Below the pieces are notes generated by a model. The model searched no databases. It was not told the origin of the DNA and saw only the letters and a program-made list of their open reading frames with translations. Shown in pieces: positions 1 to 10,790 of a stretch of DNA of 64,000 bases; within the stretch, counting starts at the first letter, position 1; each line of letters opens with the position of its first letter. Source of the DNA: Fragum whitleyi. Its lineage: Eukaryota > Mollusca > Bivalvia > Cardiida > Cardiidae. Position numbers and translations under genes: made by a program. Location of the stretch: NCBI GenBank assembly GCA_948146395.1, contig OX411555.1, forward strand, positions 46,262,065 through 46,326,064, read 5' to 3'.

Positions 1-66
1 TCGGGGTTGGGAGAATTTATCATGGCGAGGCTTTGCCGAGTCATGATAATTTTTCACAGCCGAGAC
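1..66. repeat. Partial hairpin repeat cut by window edge
   Basis: An imperfect inverted repeat with the loop signature GAGGCTTTGCCGAG between arms beginning GGTTGGGAGAATT and ending AGCCGAGACC. It resembles the core of the hairpin elements at 1186, 15593 and 25420 but diverges outside the core. The left boundary is lost at the window start. Non-coding. Confidence 0.5.
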
Positions 67-1185
67 CTGATAACATTGATATTTTAAGACACTTACATGT
101 TACTCTATTTATCATGCTATCATTTCCAGTGCTTAAATAGGATAAACCCTTAAAAATCAAAGAAATTCAGGTGAAAGTGTATGCAAATTGTTTCTAGAAA
201 TAGACTGCCTGATATCATGTTATGTTATCAGACAGGTGATATCAGGTCAATACAGGCTTCATTGCGTGAAACTCCCGAATATTATTCCTGGAAAGTTAGA
301 CCTTATACAGACAAATAGGTTTTTCGAGTACAGAGTTTTATTTGTTGCAAGATTTTATTCTAATCCAGATAATTTAAGTATCAGTTTCATTCATCAAGGA
401 AAACAATTTCGAGTACACAAAAAAAGTAAGTTTCCGCGATAAAGTAGCCGCGTGATATTGAATAATGAATAGAGTAGTTATATATATTGATCTCATAGGG
501 ATATGGAACTTAAATCCTAAACACAATACTGTTATTAGATTTTTTAACTTTATACCAACATGAAATCATCAAGAAACGACCATAAAATATACTCACTTTT
601 CTTGAAATAAAATTTTATGCCTTCACTGTCTTGGCAGGCCAAATTTCCAAATTCAAACCAGGCTCTTTGGGTTACCTCGGACAAATTCTGAATGCTTTTA
701 ATCAGTGTTTGGAGTGCATGAATGTAGTGCTAAGCGAGCGTTTAAGATGGCCTTAATTGAGATGGTTTTACAAATTAATTAACTGTACCTAGATATTAAG
801 ACGTTTATTAATAATTCAAGGAAACATTTATGTTGCTATGTGAAATAAGCCAACGAGACGGCTATACGAGATAAGGAAAAATCTATGCGTACAGAAATGT
901 CCTGTTGACGGAAAATTCTGACCTTTCTCTCTCATGTATCTATTTTCAAACGAAACACTACATATAATGAAATGATTTTGATTTTATTCCTTTTTTGAAA
1001 AAAAATGTTAAGTCGTTTGTAAAAATCAAGTCCAATGATATTACGGACTATTCGCGTATGAAGAAGTTTTATTACATTCCATGCCTCCATTAAAAAATAA
1101 TAATAATAACAACAACAACAACTTCCTCTATTCATTCAAATGTGGTATCTTTTGCCATAGTGCCTTTATTGTGTTCTAAATATAT
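67..1185. other. Intergenic, no gene recognised
   Basis: AT-rich sequence with stops in all frames. The only ORFs (84 codons at 188-442 plus, 67 codons at 932-1135 minus) show no family motif. A compound AAT/AAC trinucleotide microsatellite lies at about 1095-1122. Nothing else is seen. Confidence 0.6.
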
Positions 1186-1493
1186 ATTACGTACTTAGTG
1201 TATTATATGAAAAAATATCTAACGAGGTTGGGAGAATTGATCATTGTCGAGGCTCTGCCGAGACAATTATCAATTCTCACAACCGAGTTAGATATTTTTC
1301 ATACAATACACTTAGTACGTATTATTTTTATCTTATAACCCCTTTTTGTCTTGTTTTCGTCGATGTTTCTAACTGAAATGCAAATTTCTATAAATAAATG
1401 CATGATATTATCGTTCTAAAAATAGCTATGTGATATCACAAAAAATATCATACGGGATGTTATCATACGGATATTTGTATACCTATAAGATAA
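1186..1493. repeat. Two-hairpin MITE-like element, copy 1
   Basis: Starts ATTACGTACTTAGTG and contains a ~137-bp palindrome (1188-1324) whose ~60-bp arms read toward TATCTAACGAGGTTGGG and return through CAACCGAGTTAGATA. The loop is GAGGCTCTGCCGAG. A second, weaker inverted repeat follows (TTTATCTTATA near 1327 against TATAAGATAAA near 1488). The same ~310-bp arrangement recurs at 15593-15902 and 25420-25731, which fixes its ends. No ORF, so non-autonomous. No convincing target duplication is seen and the superfamily is unknown. Confidence 0.75.
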
Positions 1494-1590
1494 ATTACTG
1501 TGAGGAATCGGTCTTCTTCCGGTGTTTATCCCTTGGAATGAAAACTGACTAGGTTGCTACATGTATCTTTTGGTGGTCTAGGGATTTTAT

Positions 1591-3330
1591 TTATTTACCT
1601 ACCACTCGCGAAATGGCTCAAGTGTAGTGGACTATCTGTTATTATATTACCAAGATTTAGATATTATTTCACACTTTAATATTTTACCACCATCCGAATT
1701 TTCTGATCATTCACAAATTATTTTTAAAATCAATTATAAAAAGACTACATTGACCAATAACGCATCAAACCGAAATGCCAATAAATTCATTAAATGGAAC
1801 GATTATAACATAAATATTCTGACATCTTCCATCAAAAAGAAAGAGCAAGAACTTACTGAATTAACAGAGTGCATCAATATAAGTGAAAACATAGAAAAAA
1901 TAGCAGAGTCTTTTACACAGTTACTCCAAGAATGTATACAAGATATATCTGATAAAAGTATGTTCAGCCCTAAAAGAAAAGATAAAATCAAAATCAAAAA
2001 AACATGGTTTAATAATGAATGTCATAAAGCAAGAAAATTCTTTAATAAATCTAGAAATAAATATATTAAAAATTAAAATGAAGACAATAGATTAGAATTC
2101 ATTAATGCCAAACAAGAATACAAGAAGGTAAAAAATAAATCTAAAAATAATTACATGCAGAAAGAAAAGGACATCTTAAGTAAATTGAGCAAAAAGAATC
2201 CTAGAGAGTTCTGGAAAAAAATTAGACATTAATATAAAAAACCAAAAAATGAGGGTTATGACATAGAAATTGACGAGCTATATAAATATTTTAACGAACT
2301 ATATAATACAAGTAGCGATAGTAATACTCGAACTGAAGAAGAACATAGGACGAACATTATTGATCACGAATTAGACCAGGATTTTACTATAGAAGAGCTA
2401 CGTGCTGCAATTTTTAAACAAAATGATCATAAAAGCTGTGGGATAGACAACATAGCTGCAGAAGTGTATAAATATTCATTCGATTTGGTTTCCCCCTTTA
2501 TCCTTAAGCTATTCAATAGATTATTTTCTCGTGGAGAATATCCTAAATATTGGGGTACAGGAATAATAGTCCCTATATACAAAGGCGGAGATACAAAATC
2601 TCCTCAAAATTATAGAGGAATTACACTCATAAACAGCATATCTAAAATTTACTCACAGCTTCTACTTAATAGACTAACAAAATGGTCAGAAAATAACTCT
2701 AAAATTATGAAAAACCAATTTGGATTTCAAAAAGGAAAATCGACAATAGACTTTATATTTATATTACATTCAATAATAGCAAAAACCTTAGGTCAACAAA
2801 AGAAATTATACTGTGCTTTTATAGATTTTGAAAAATGTTTTGATAAGATAGACCGATCACTTTTATTTCATAAATTAATCGTAGAAAATGATAGTTCAAA
2901 ATGTGTAAACGCCATCAAAAGTATGTATAACACTATAAAATCATGTGTTAAAATGAACTACGAGTTATCGCCCTTTCTCAAGTCAACAAGGCGATCCGTC
3001 GTCAAGTCTGATGTTTTTATTTTTCATTAATGACATTTTAAACCATTTTAACAACAATATAGACGGTCTTTTCTCAATTGAGGATATCTCTGTTTTTATA
3101 TTGCTTTTCGCAGACGACGCAGTATTATTTGCACATACACCGCAAGCACTACAATCGTTACTAAACGATTTACAGTCATCTTGTGAGTCTTGGAATCTCA
3201 AAGTAAATACACAGAAAACTAAAATAATGATTTTCGAAAGGGGAAGAGCAACAACATACAATTTTGAATTTAGCAACAATATATTGGAGATCGTTGAGTC
3301 TTTCAAATATCTCGGCATTCACTTTTACAA
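1591..3330 (+). pseudogene. Non-LTR retrotransposon (LINE), endonuclease end plus reverse transcriptase, 5' part
   Basis: Conceptual translation from about 1591 runs through a SSVVDYLL motif and then a SDHSQI motif (about 1705), the end of an APE-type endonuclease. The reverse transcriptase follows: SCGIDNIAAEVYKY (about 2440), NYRGITLINSISKIYS, QFGFQKGKSTIDFIF, AFIDFEKCFDKID (about 2815), QQGDPSSSLMF, the catalytic FADD at 3107-3118, then KVNTQKTKIMIF and FKYLGIHF. Two in-frame stops (2074-2076, 2230-2232) and a frameshift close to 2980 disable it. The 5' end is truncated or too decayed to follow. The reading breaks at 3330, where a Helentron-like element is inserted, and resumes at 6131. 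The clade is uncertain; it looks CR1/jockey-like. Confidence 0.93.
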
Positions 3331-3539
3331 TCAAAGTACTGAAAGTACTGATAAGTTGGAATGCGACGGTGACCTCAAGCCACTAACGAAGCTCACGCCT
3401 CCCGCCCACCACAGGTGATCACATTAAACGTCTCGTCTTTTGACGGGCGTATATAAATAAATGTATTTCAACAACGAGAGATGCTTAAACCCCTGATTCG
3501 CTATACAGGCCTGCAATTGATGGAAGAAAGATGATAACA

Positions 3540-4505
3540 ATAGGGCCAAAATGGTCCTAAACCGCTGTCCAGAATCCGATTTAGCCAGTGGCTCTCATCC
3601 AAGAAATTTTCTTGCATAGTTTCATTCAAATTTGCCTAATTGTTTAAAGGAAACATAATTCGGGACCACAATGGAAATAAGAAGATTTAAATTTCTTCTT
3701 TTTTGTGCTATCCTTGGTAATGGGGCGCATAACATGGTTCTTTTTTTTCCCTAATGTAATCTGTGCAATATTGTTGTAATGTTATTCTTATTATACCATG
3801 TTCTGTACTCTTTTACCTCAATAAAGTTATTATTATTATTATTATTCGAAGAATAAACAGTGATAATAGACCCTGCCCACCCACTATTTACAGAGGAGAC
3901 TCAAAATTAGCCCTGCCCTGCCACGCCCATATTTATGGGCTAATCAAAACTTTGCAAACAAATTTTGAAGATGATCTCCAAAGGAACTTTCTGGTATAGT
4001 TTCATTGAAATGGGCCCAGTGGTTCAGAAGGAAATGTTGTTCAAAGGTTTTCAGGATCAAAATAAGCCCCACTTTGCCACGCCCATATCTATGGGCCATT
4101 CTCAATTTCACGAAGTATTATTGAAAAGGGTCACCCCAGGAATATTCTGGTAAAGGTTCATTGAAATCGGCCTAGTGGTCCAGGAGGAGATGTCGTTCCA
4201 AGATTTCTGGCTCAAAATAAGCCCCGCCCTACCACGCCGATATTTGTGGATTATCAGAATTTACCGAAGAAGTTCTGAACAGGGTCATCCAGGGAACATT
4301 CTGGTTAAGTTTCATTGAAATCGGCCCAGTGGTTCAGGGGGAGATGTCGCTCAAAGATTACTGGCTCAAAATAAGCCCCGTCCTACCACGCCAATATTTG
4401 TGGATTTTTAGAATTTATCGTAGACTTTTTGAAGAAGGTCACCCAGGGAACATTCTGTCAAAATTTTATTGAAATCGGCCCATCGGTTTAGGAGAAGAAG
4501 AAGTG
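3540..4505 (+). repeat. ~157-bp tandem repeat array inside Helentron-like copy 1
   Basis: The unit contains TTTCATTGAAATCGGCC, then CAGTGGTTCAGG, then CAAAATAAGCCCC, then CCACGCC. Recognisable starts lie near 3610, 3995, 4155, 4312 and 4465; the first units are degraded. The array is split by a retrotransposon-type 3' tail at 3750-3846. The same unit in reverse complement forms the array at 59020-60250. ORFs that cross it are repeat translations. Confidence 0.8.
3750..3846 (+). mobile_element. Retrotransposon 3' tail with (TTA)n end
   Basis: A short stretch containing ACCATGTTCTGTACTC and CAATAAAG, ending in a TTA trinucleotide run at 3827-3846. This is the shape of a 5'-truncated LINE or SINE 3' end. 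It interrupts the ~157-bp tandem array. A similar ACCATGTACTGTC..AATAAAATC tail lies at 7555-7625. The class is inferred from the tail only. Confidence 0.45.
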
Positions 4506-4807
4506 TTAAGAAAGTTGACGACAGACGACGGACGTCGGAGTCAGGGTGCTCCTAAAAGCTCCCCTTCAGCACGTAGTGATCAGGTGAGCTAAAAAGGAAG
4601 AAAATGATATGGACCATACAGCCGACTAATGGATGCAGAGGCGGACACTTGTACACTCAAAACAGTTTCTATGTTATTCTTCAAATGACTTTCGTTATTG
4701 CAGGTCATTTGCTTCTCCGTTTAATTAGAGGAAAGCAAAAGGTCAATGGACTGACAGACAGACATGATGAAATCAATATGTGCTCCTCTACTTCTGAGTA
4801 GGGGGTA

Positions 4808-5244
4808 TAGTTAATAACAATGTAAAATTGATAAGGTGAACGATTTTGGAATGATTTAGGAATGATGTTAAATGAGTGAGCGGAGCAAGTTTTGATTGAA
4901 ATTTAAGAAAGGGAATCCAATGTCGCTTATTTGTTCAGGATGAACAAAATTAGCGATATGTAAAACCTCCATTTAATAAAAAAAATGCATGAAAGTTACA
5001 CCAATAGCTTTATATTTCGCCAAGAACCAATCAGACGCTTTGAAATTCAATTATGTAAGTGAAATCGCGATTTGGTTCTAAATTCTTTATTCATTTTGAA
5101 TGAACAAGTGGATCTTATTTATTGAGTAATTTTGAGAGTTTTGAATGGTTTGAGTGAGTGTTTGAAATGAATGAATGGAGCGCTGAGTGAGCGATTTAGA
5201 GATTTTGATTGAGATGAATGTTAATTTCACGATGTAACTAACTG
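4808..5244. repeat. Tc1/mariner-like MITE (CAGTT termini, TA target), copy 1
   Basis: The left end is TAGTTAATAACAATG and the right end GATGTAACTAACTG, imperfect inverted repeats, each flanked by TA. The interior shows the family's central palindrome (TCGCTTATTTGTTC against GAACAAAATTAGCGA near 4923-4960) and the AATGGAGCGCTGAGTGAGCG segment near 5176. It sits inside Helentron-like copy 1. The equivalent position in copy 3 holds the same MITE (58110-58549), so it was captured before the Helentron family spread. Confidence 0.75.
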
Positions 5245-5659
5245 TATGATGGTGCTCTTAAACGTGTTGATGTGCAAAAATGTGAAGAAAACAAGTTGAA
5301 CTAGAAGGTCTGTTTCAAATGGCAAGTTATTTTGGTGATGGAATGCAATTGGGCAAAGATATTCATAATTCCATTCAAGATGTGGTGGCCAGGATTTTAT
5401 TTGATGAATTTTGGGCTTTGACAATGAAACATTCATGAAGATAACTGCAATATGACGGAAAACAAACGACAATATGTTGCAAAAATATTTATTAACTTTA
5501 AAGGTGTATCTTCACTTTAAGAAAAAGTAAAGATTTTTATTTCGTAACTGTAGACAGAAATGTACAATATAACAATTTGTCATAAGTCAAATGTGTGATA
5601 TGGTCGTTCAGAAAGAGAAACTATACCTTTAAAAGAAGCTATAACATTATTCTACGTAA

Positions 5660-5810
5660 ATAGGTCGCGACATTACCAAATAAGCAGATCCCGTGATTGG
5701 CCTGTGCTATTGCCACAATACTGAGAAACCAGATCGCGACATTGCCAAATAAGCAGATCACGTGATTGGCTAGTGCTATTTTCAATAGCCGACCTTATTT
5801 GACTTGACTT
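5660..5810. repeat. Tandem ~75-bp repeat with CCAAT, CACGTG and TCGCGA motifs
   Basis: Two units carry TCGCGACATT, then CCAAATAAGCAGATC, then the inverted CCAAT box ATTGG; the second unit has a complete CACGTG E-box beside it. Equivalent units in reverse complement occur at 53340-53480 and 57730-57850, where CCAATCACGTGATC is intact. Motif density close to one element end suggests a promoter-like segment; activity is inference. Confidence 0.5.
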
Positions 5811-6130
5811 ATCACATGATTTCCAAATATAGTCATGTAAACATGTGATACTAGTAAATTCGTACGCAAATTTAAATAATTATCGTTTAAATCATGAATT
5901 AGCGTGTATTTAATATACATGAAGTGATAGTTGTGTAATTCTACAGGATTATTTTCTTTTGATGCAATAAACTGCATGTCTATGTCAAGTTGAGATAGAC
6001 AAGATAGGCCGAAGTGTATTCACATCCTGTTCACGTGATGTGTGTTCTCAAAAAACCCGAAATGAATTTACCTTGTGTTCATTTTGCGGTTTTGTTAAAT
6101 CTAAGTTGGAATTGCTCCGCATTCCAACTT

Positions 6131-7311
6131 AAAAATGGAAGCTGGTCTAGAACGCAAAAATGTATAGCTAAACATTCACTATTATCACTTCACAATCTTT
6201 TCACAGTATTCAATCAGTTATTACTAAATATCAATGACAAATGTAAATTATTCGACAGTTTAGTGGGGTCAGTATTAAATTATGCCAGTCCTATTTGGGG
6301 TTACCACCCTAGCAAAGATATAGAACTAATTCACTGTAAATTTATGAGAAAAATATTATGTGTTAGAAAAACTACAAATCTTGACAGTCTTTATGGCGAA
6401 CTTGGTAGACACCCACTAGAGATTCAAAGAAAAATTATAATCATTAAATATTGGAAAGAAATACTTAAAAAGCCTAGTTCGTCTTTACTTAAGAAAATCT
6501 ATCTAACATTAAAAATGATGCAAATAATGACAATAATTATCATAACCTAAATTGGGCAATAAAAGTAAGAAATATTTTAAATGAAATCGGTATGACGAAT
6601 CTGTGGATAACACAAGACCCAAGTAATATACACATTAAATTTATCATACAAAGAATAACCGATATCTACAAACAGAAATGGTACTCAAACATTAACAATT
6701 CGGGCAGGTTATCTACGTATTGCTTATTTAAACATAATTTTATGCAAGAAAAGTACCTTACGTGTATCAATGTTAACAGATATAGAATAGCTTTGAGTAA
6801 ATTTAGATTATCTTGCCACCAATTAGCTATTGAAGAAGGTAGATATCTTAATATACCGAGAGAAAACCGAATCTGCACCAAATGTAACCTAAATCGTATC
6901 GAAAATGAATATCACCTACTCTTGATCTGTCCTAAATACTATTATATTCGCAAAAAATTTATTAAAAAAAATATTATTGTCATTGGCCATCACTTATCAA
7001 ATTCGAACGTCTCATGAATTCAACATCACCAAAAGAACTTAACAATTTAGCCAAATTTATCTACATTGCTTTTAAAGCACGATGTAACGAATACGACAAC
7101 TTATGATTTAAATCGATACTTATACTAAACCTGAAAGATACTAGTTAAAACTCTACTCTTCTCTGAAAAACAAAAATATAAGTTTATTAGATCAGAATTT
7201 GTGTCATTTTTGTACGTATGTATGTTTCATGCATTGGATGTATATGTAAGCTATAAACATGCAAGATGCTGTTTTATGCTGAATAAAATGTTATGTTATG
7301 TTATGTTATTG
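6131..7311 (+). pseudogene. Non-LTR retrotransposon (LINE), C-terminal part and 3' tail
   Basis: The LINE reading resumes at NGSWSRTQK, runs through ASPIWGYHPSKDIE and YGELGRHPLEIQ, shifts frame near 6510, then reads NLNWAIKVRN..RLSCHQLAIEEGRY to a C-x2-C-x9-H-x4-C zinc knuckle (about 6874-6932, CTKC then H and C), and ends near 7017. The 3' end is an AATAAAATG followed by TTATG repeats (7283-7310), a typical LINE tail. With 1591-3330 this is one element interrupted by a Helentron-like insertion. The frameshift shows it is dead. Confidence 0.9.
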
Positions 7312-8849
7312 TTTTCCACCAAATTGGCAAACATTACAATAATAACAAAACATTTGAGCTTATTGAAAGGCATGGAAAGCTGACGATCAGAGAAAGTTTG
7401 GAGAGAGAGAGAGAGAGAGACAGACTGAGTAAAGAAGGGAAATGACAAACATAACAACAAATTCAAAATCATGTTCACATAAACAGGAAAACACAACCCT
7501 CGTTACCATGACACTTTTACGAATAAATCATGACTATATTGCGATATATTCATTTTTTTATGTTTTCTTTCTATTTTACCATGTACTGTCATTCCCTATT
7601 TTTCCTGAATAAAATCTATCTACCGAACTATATGTTTGGCGGTGGTGTCTAGTTCTTTTGGGCGAATTTAATGTGTTTCTGCATGGTAAAAGACTTGTTT
7701 AATTTGGTTTTTGTACGTTTGTTAAGGCTTAGTTATAGTTTCCTCATGTTGTGAGGATTTGTGAGGTACTTTTTCTTTGTTTACTCATGAGGATTAGTCT
7801 CGGCCTAGAGCCGTGAGTAATGATTCCTCACACGGAAACGTCCGAACAGCATGTTTGCCTTCCTCACGGATAGCATCCGGAATACTCACGGTGATGCTTT
7901 TAGACCCTTAGTTTGACCCAGGCCGCACTCTTCCAATTTGATTCCCGAGTCCAGGGAATAAACTCCAGTCCCTAGCTGTCGTTATGTATGGCCCGAGGGG
8001 GGACATTACAATAACTTTACTCCACAAAGTACGTCCTTGGCCACTCCAAGTTTCCACTGTTTTGTTTTCCGATAATTATTTAAGCACATTTTCATAAATG
8101 GACAGTATTCCTCCTAAATAGACAATGTATGCCTAATCTAAGTCTGCGTTCAGGGTGACAAAACGGTTAAAAGTGTTTGAAAATTATATCCAGCTTTGCT
8201 CATGCTCTTGCGTGTAAAGCTTTGTATATTTTGCAATCAGTTTGCACCGTTTCATGCATAGCGAGTTAAGGAGAAAAACATTTTTTGGATACAGAAGATG
8301 AGAAAGTCAAAAAGCGTATATTTAAAATTAGATAAAAACAACTTTCCAATAGAAAAAAATATGCTAAATCGTACTATGTATCATTTCTTTTGTAATGTCA
8401 GTATAGTAAAAAAAAAAGGTGTTAAATCATACTATGCAGCGTTTCACCAGTAGGTATTATATTAATTCCAAATATAGTAAATGTTAATTTACTGGAAAGT
8501 GGTGTCGTAAAAAGGCGTGTGTGGGAGGTATGAAATAAAAATATCCAAAAGCAAAAGTAAGGTTATTGACCGTTTATCAATTGTTAATTAAGATTCTAAA
8601 GACTAAATCAAACGAGTCGATGCGTGACACATCCCAATATTTAACACGTGGTAGTGACGCTACTGATCTGAGTGCTGAGTGAAATAAATGAAATAAATTA
8701 CACCTGCTCAAAATCCAAGCTTCACCCATATGTGACCACCTGGAAGGTTTCCTTGTTTGTTCGAATGGGTTTAATGCCACTTTCAACAATCTCTCAGTTA
8801 TATCGCGACGGCTGGAGCACCTAACAATCGATTCCTTGTATTTTTCACA
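7312..8849. other. Intergenic DNA with small repeats
   Basis: Contains a GA dinucleotide run (about 7401-7423), a LINE-type tail with ACCATGTACTGTC and AATAAAATC (7555-7625), and CpG-bearing inverted sequence at 7745-7905 with repeated TCCTCA/TGAGGA words. The segment 8150-8250 resembles 18400-18500 and 31610-31720 (shared ..TGCGTGTAAAGC.. and TTTGCAATCAGTTTGCAC words). No gene is recognised. Confidence 0.5.
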
Positions 8850-9035
8850 CCAGTATTACCATTACACCCTATAGAAGCCTCCAGCTGCTTTCCCACATAG
8901 GTCTACCATTTTCAACGCATTGGTAGAAGATTAAAAGTCGAAAAGGATGGGTGCCGCCGTCGGTGATCGAACTCGGGACCCTATGATTGACAGCCCGACT
9001 AGCTACCAACTGCGCTTGGACAGCGGCCCACCTGA
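8850..9035 (-). repeat. tRNA-derived SINE
   Basis: On the minus strand, GCGCAGTTGGTAGC (about 9000-9013) fits a Pol III A box. GAGTTCGATCACC (about 8963-8975) fits a B box, at tRNA-like spacing. The intervening GGGCTGTCAATCATAGGG resembles an anticodon arm. A non-tRNA body follows toward 8850. The fold is too degraded and too extended for a functional tRNA, and no CCA-adjacent acceptor pairing is apparent. The 3' boundary is uncertain. Confidence 0.6.
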
Positions 9036-10138
9036 AAGGATTTCAAACCTCGACCTTCTTTGCGTTCAAACCGAAAACGTTCGGAAATATATAAGGCACG
9101 TTATTCCGCCTTCACTAACGGACAAAGCGCGTAACAATATCTTTACGTTCAGGAAAACTTCCTCATTCAGAACGTAGAGCTGGCCAGGCTTTTGATTCCA
9201 AAGCGAAAACGGTAGCACACTTTGGTCAAATATTTTAGCAAGACCATTATTCGTTTAAACTCTATGCGGGGGTTATGGGCTTGCTCAACATATTAATTTA
9301 TCAAACCTTACCGAATCTATCATTTGAACATTCAAAAAGATTTTATAATACAACACGAGCACGGTGTCGCTGAGCCATGTGGACCGATCATGATCAAATT
9401 TGGCACACCATTTAAAAGAATTTCTCTAAATCAGTTTAAAATTCAATAACAACGTTAACCAGGGAAATATTCTTGTCGTGCGAAATAAGTGTCGAGGGAA
9501 ATTTAAAGTAGCAGAGATTTAATAAAGGCTTCTATCGTTCATTCAATCTTCAAAAGAAATTAGATGTTAGGGACTCATCTTCAAGATTTATGTTTTTATT
9601 GGAAAATTCTGGGAAAGTTCTTTTTTCAATGCGTGCACTTGTTTAGCCAGCTTATTCCTAGAAAGAAATCTTGCGTCATCTTATTTTGCTTTTCGAACGT
9701 TTGCAAAAGCCTTCCATTTCGGTCAACCTACAACGCTTGATTTTTAAAAACGCTGATTTGGATACAGATATCAACCAGTATAATTTATTTGCACTCAATT
9801 ATACTAATGCATCTATAATTGAGATTGTGATTCATTTTTCGGATATTTGAAGCTGCTAATAGACATATGGGCAATTTTGAAAGAGCTTTGCGATGACCCC
9901 CCGATGTATATGAAATACATGTACTGTCTTCACGTTGAGCACTTTTTAACATCGTTAAATTGTCAGTGTCAATTGTCTTCAGAATGAAATTGATTTATAT
10001 AGTTGAATGGGCGAGTTTCGAATGAAATAAAAAGTAGGTAATAAAACATAGGAGATAATAAATATTTCATACTGCCCCTCCCCAACACACAGACTTCAAG
10101 ATTTACAAAAAATAGATTACTGTTCGAAAACCCAAAGT
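9036..10138. other. Intergenic, nothing recognised
   Basis: No ORF with family features, no clear repeat and no RNA gene is seen. Sequence is AT-rich with scattered homopolymers. Confidence 0.5.
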
Positions 10139-10790
10139 TTACACTATGTTCCCGATGACCACGGCAGCTACGGTAGTCTAAAACGTATCACGCCTTAGAA
10201 ATTTTGCTACTTTTGACTTTGCATTCAAGTTCTGATAGGTTTTGTTACGTTTTCACACTCCTATGAAGGCATTCGTAACAAATCATGGTTAAAAACGAGC
10301 TGTTGAACCCCGATAATCCGACGGTGCCCTACGTTTTAACCTACGGTCTGTTACGAACGTTTACAAGTACGTTCCATCCCGTTCTGATCGGACCTGTCAC
10401 GTTTCATAACGTTCAAATCAAGGTTTTCTCGCGTTTATCAAGTATTGTCAAAGCCAATTACGGTTTAAAATCGTGAACGCCGGGGAGTGTAGGTGCAAAA
10501 AGCTGCAAAAAGTGTTAAACAATCAGTGTTTTCTTATCTTTCGAAGAGAAAACATAAACAAGCGATCGGATCAGGGTCAGAACCAAGCTCCTTTTCATCT
10601 AGCTGTGATGATAGACGAGGATTCTCAGGCTGGGACTAGTCTTGCTCTTCTAAATGTTGGGCCTGCACAGGGAGGGACCCGTTACCCCTTCGCCTTGCTT
10701 TCTTTGGTGGTTTTACCTTAATCTACAAATTTTATACAGTCCACAGTGGATTGAAACGTGGCTGCCGTGGTCGCTAGGAACATAGTGTAA
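10139..10790. repeat. ~650-bp foldback element with ~35-bp terminal inverted repeats
   Basis: The left end TTACACTATGTTCC then GACCACGGCAGC is mirrored at the right by GCTGCCGTGGTC then GGAACATAGTGTAA. The interior is more GC- and CpG-rich than its surroundings, with words such as TACGTTTTAACCTACGG and a further inverted pair CGTAACA/TGTTACG (about 10271 and 10348). Two short ORFs (63 and 82 codons, 10285-10476 and 10473-10721) have no recognisable domain. Non-autonomous DNA element is the likeliest reading; no target duplication is evident. Confidence 0.65.

Larger units (their letters stand above)
3331..6130 (+). mobile_element. Helentron-like (HINE/pearl-type) element, copy 1, inserted in the LINE
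   Basis: The left end starts TCAAAGTACTGAAAG. About 22 bp inside it lies AAGTTGGAATGCG, the reverse complement of the right-end CGCATTCCAACTT. The right end is a perfect 10-bp-stem hairpin (6103-6130, arms AAGTTGGAAT and ATTCCAACTT). Asymmetric inverted termini plus a 3' hairpin are features described for Helentron-derived HINE elements. The interior has about five ~157-bp tandem units (3540-4500, core ATTGAAATCGGCCCAGTGG), an ACGG/ACAG-like tract near 4510-4560, a MITE (4808-5244), and two ~75-bp repeats at 5667-5800. Relatives in the opposite orientation lie at 53001-55447 and 57392-60515. No transposase or helicase is seen, so non-autonomous. The LINE reading resumes at 6131, with about 2 extra A residues at the junction. 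Confidence 0.8.

Noticed and set aside
8955..9022. Possible tRNA gene on the minus strand
   Set aside because: A and B box likenesses are present, but the cloverleaf is not closed and the sequence continues into a SINE-like body.
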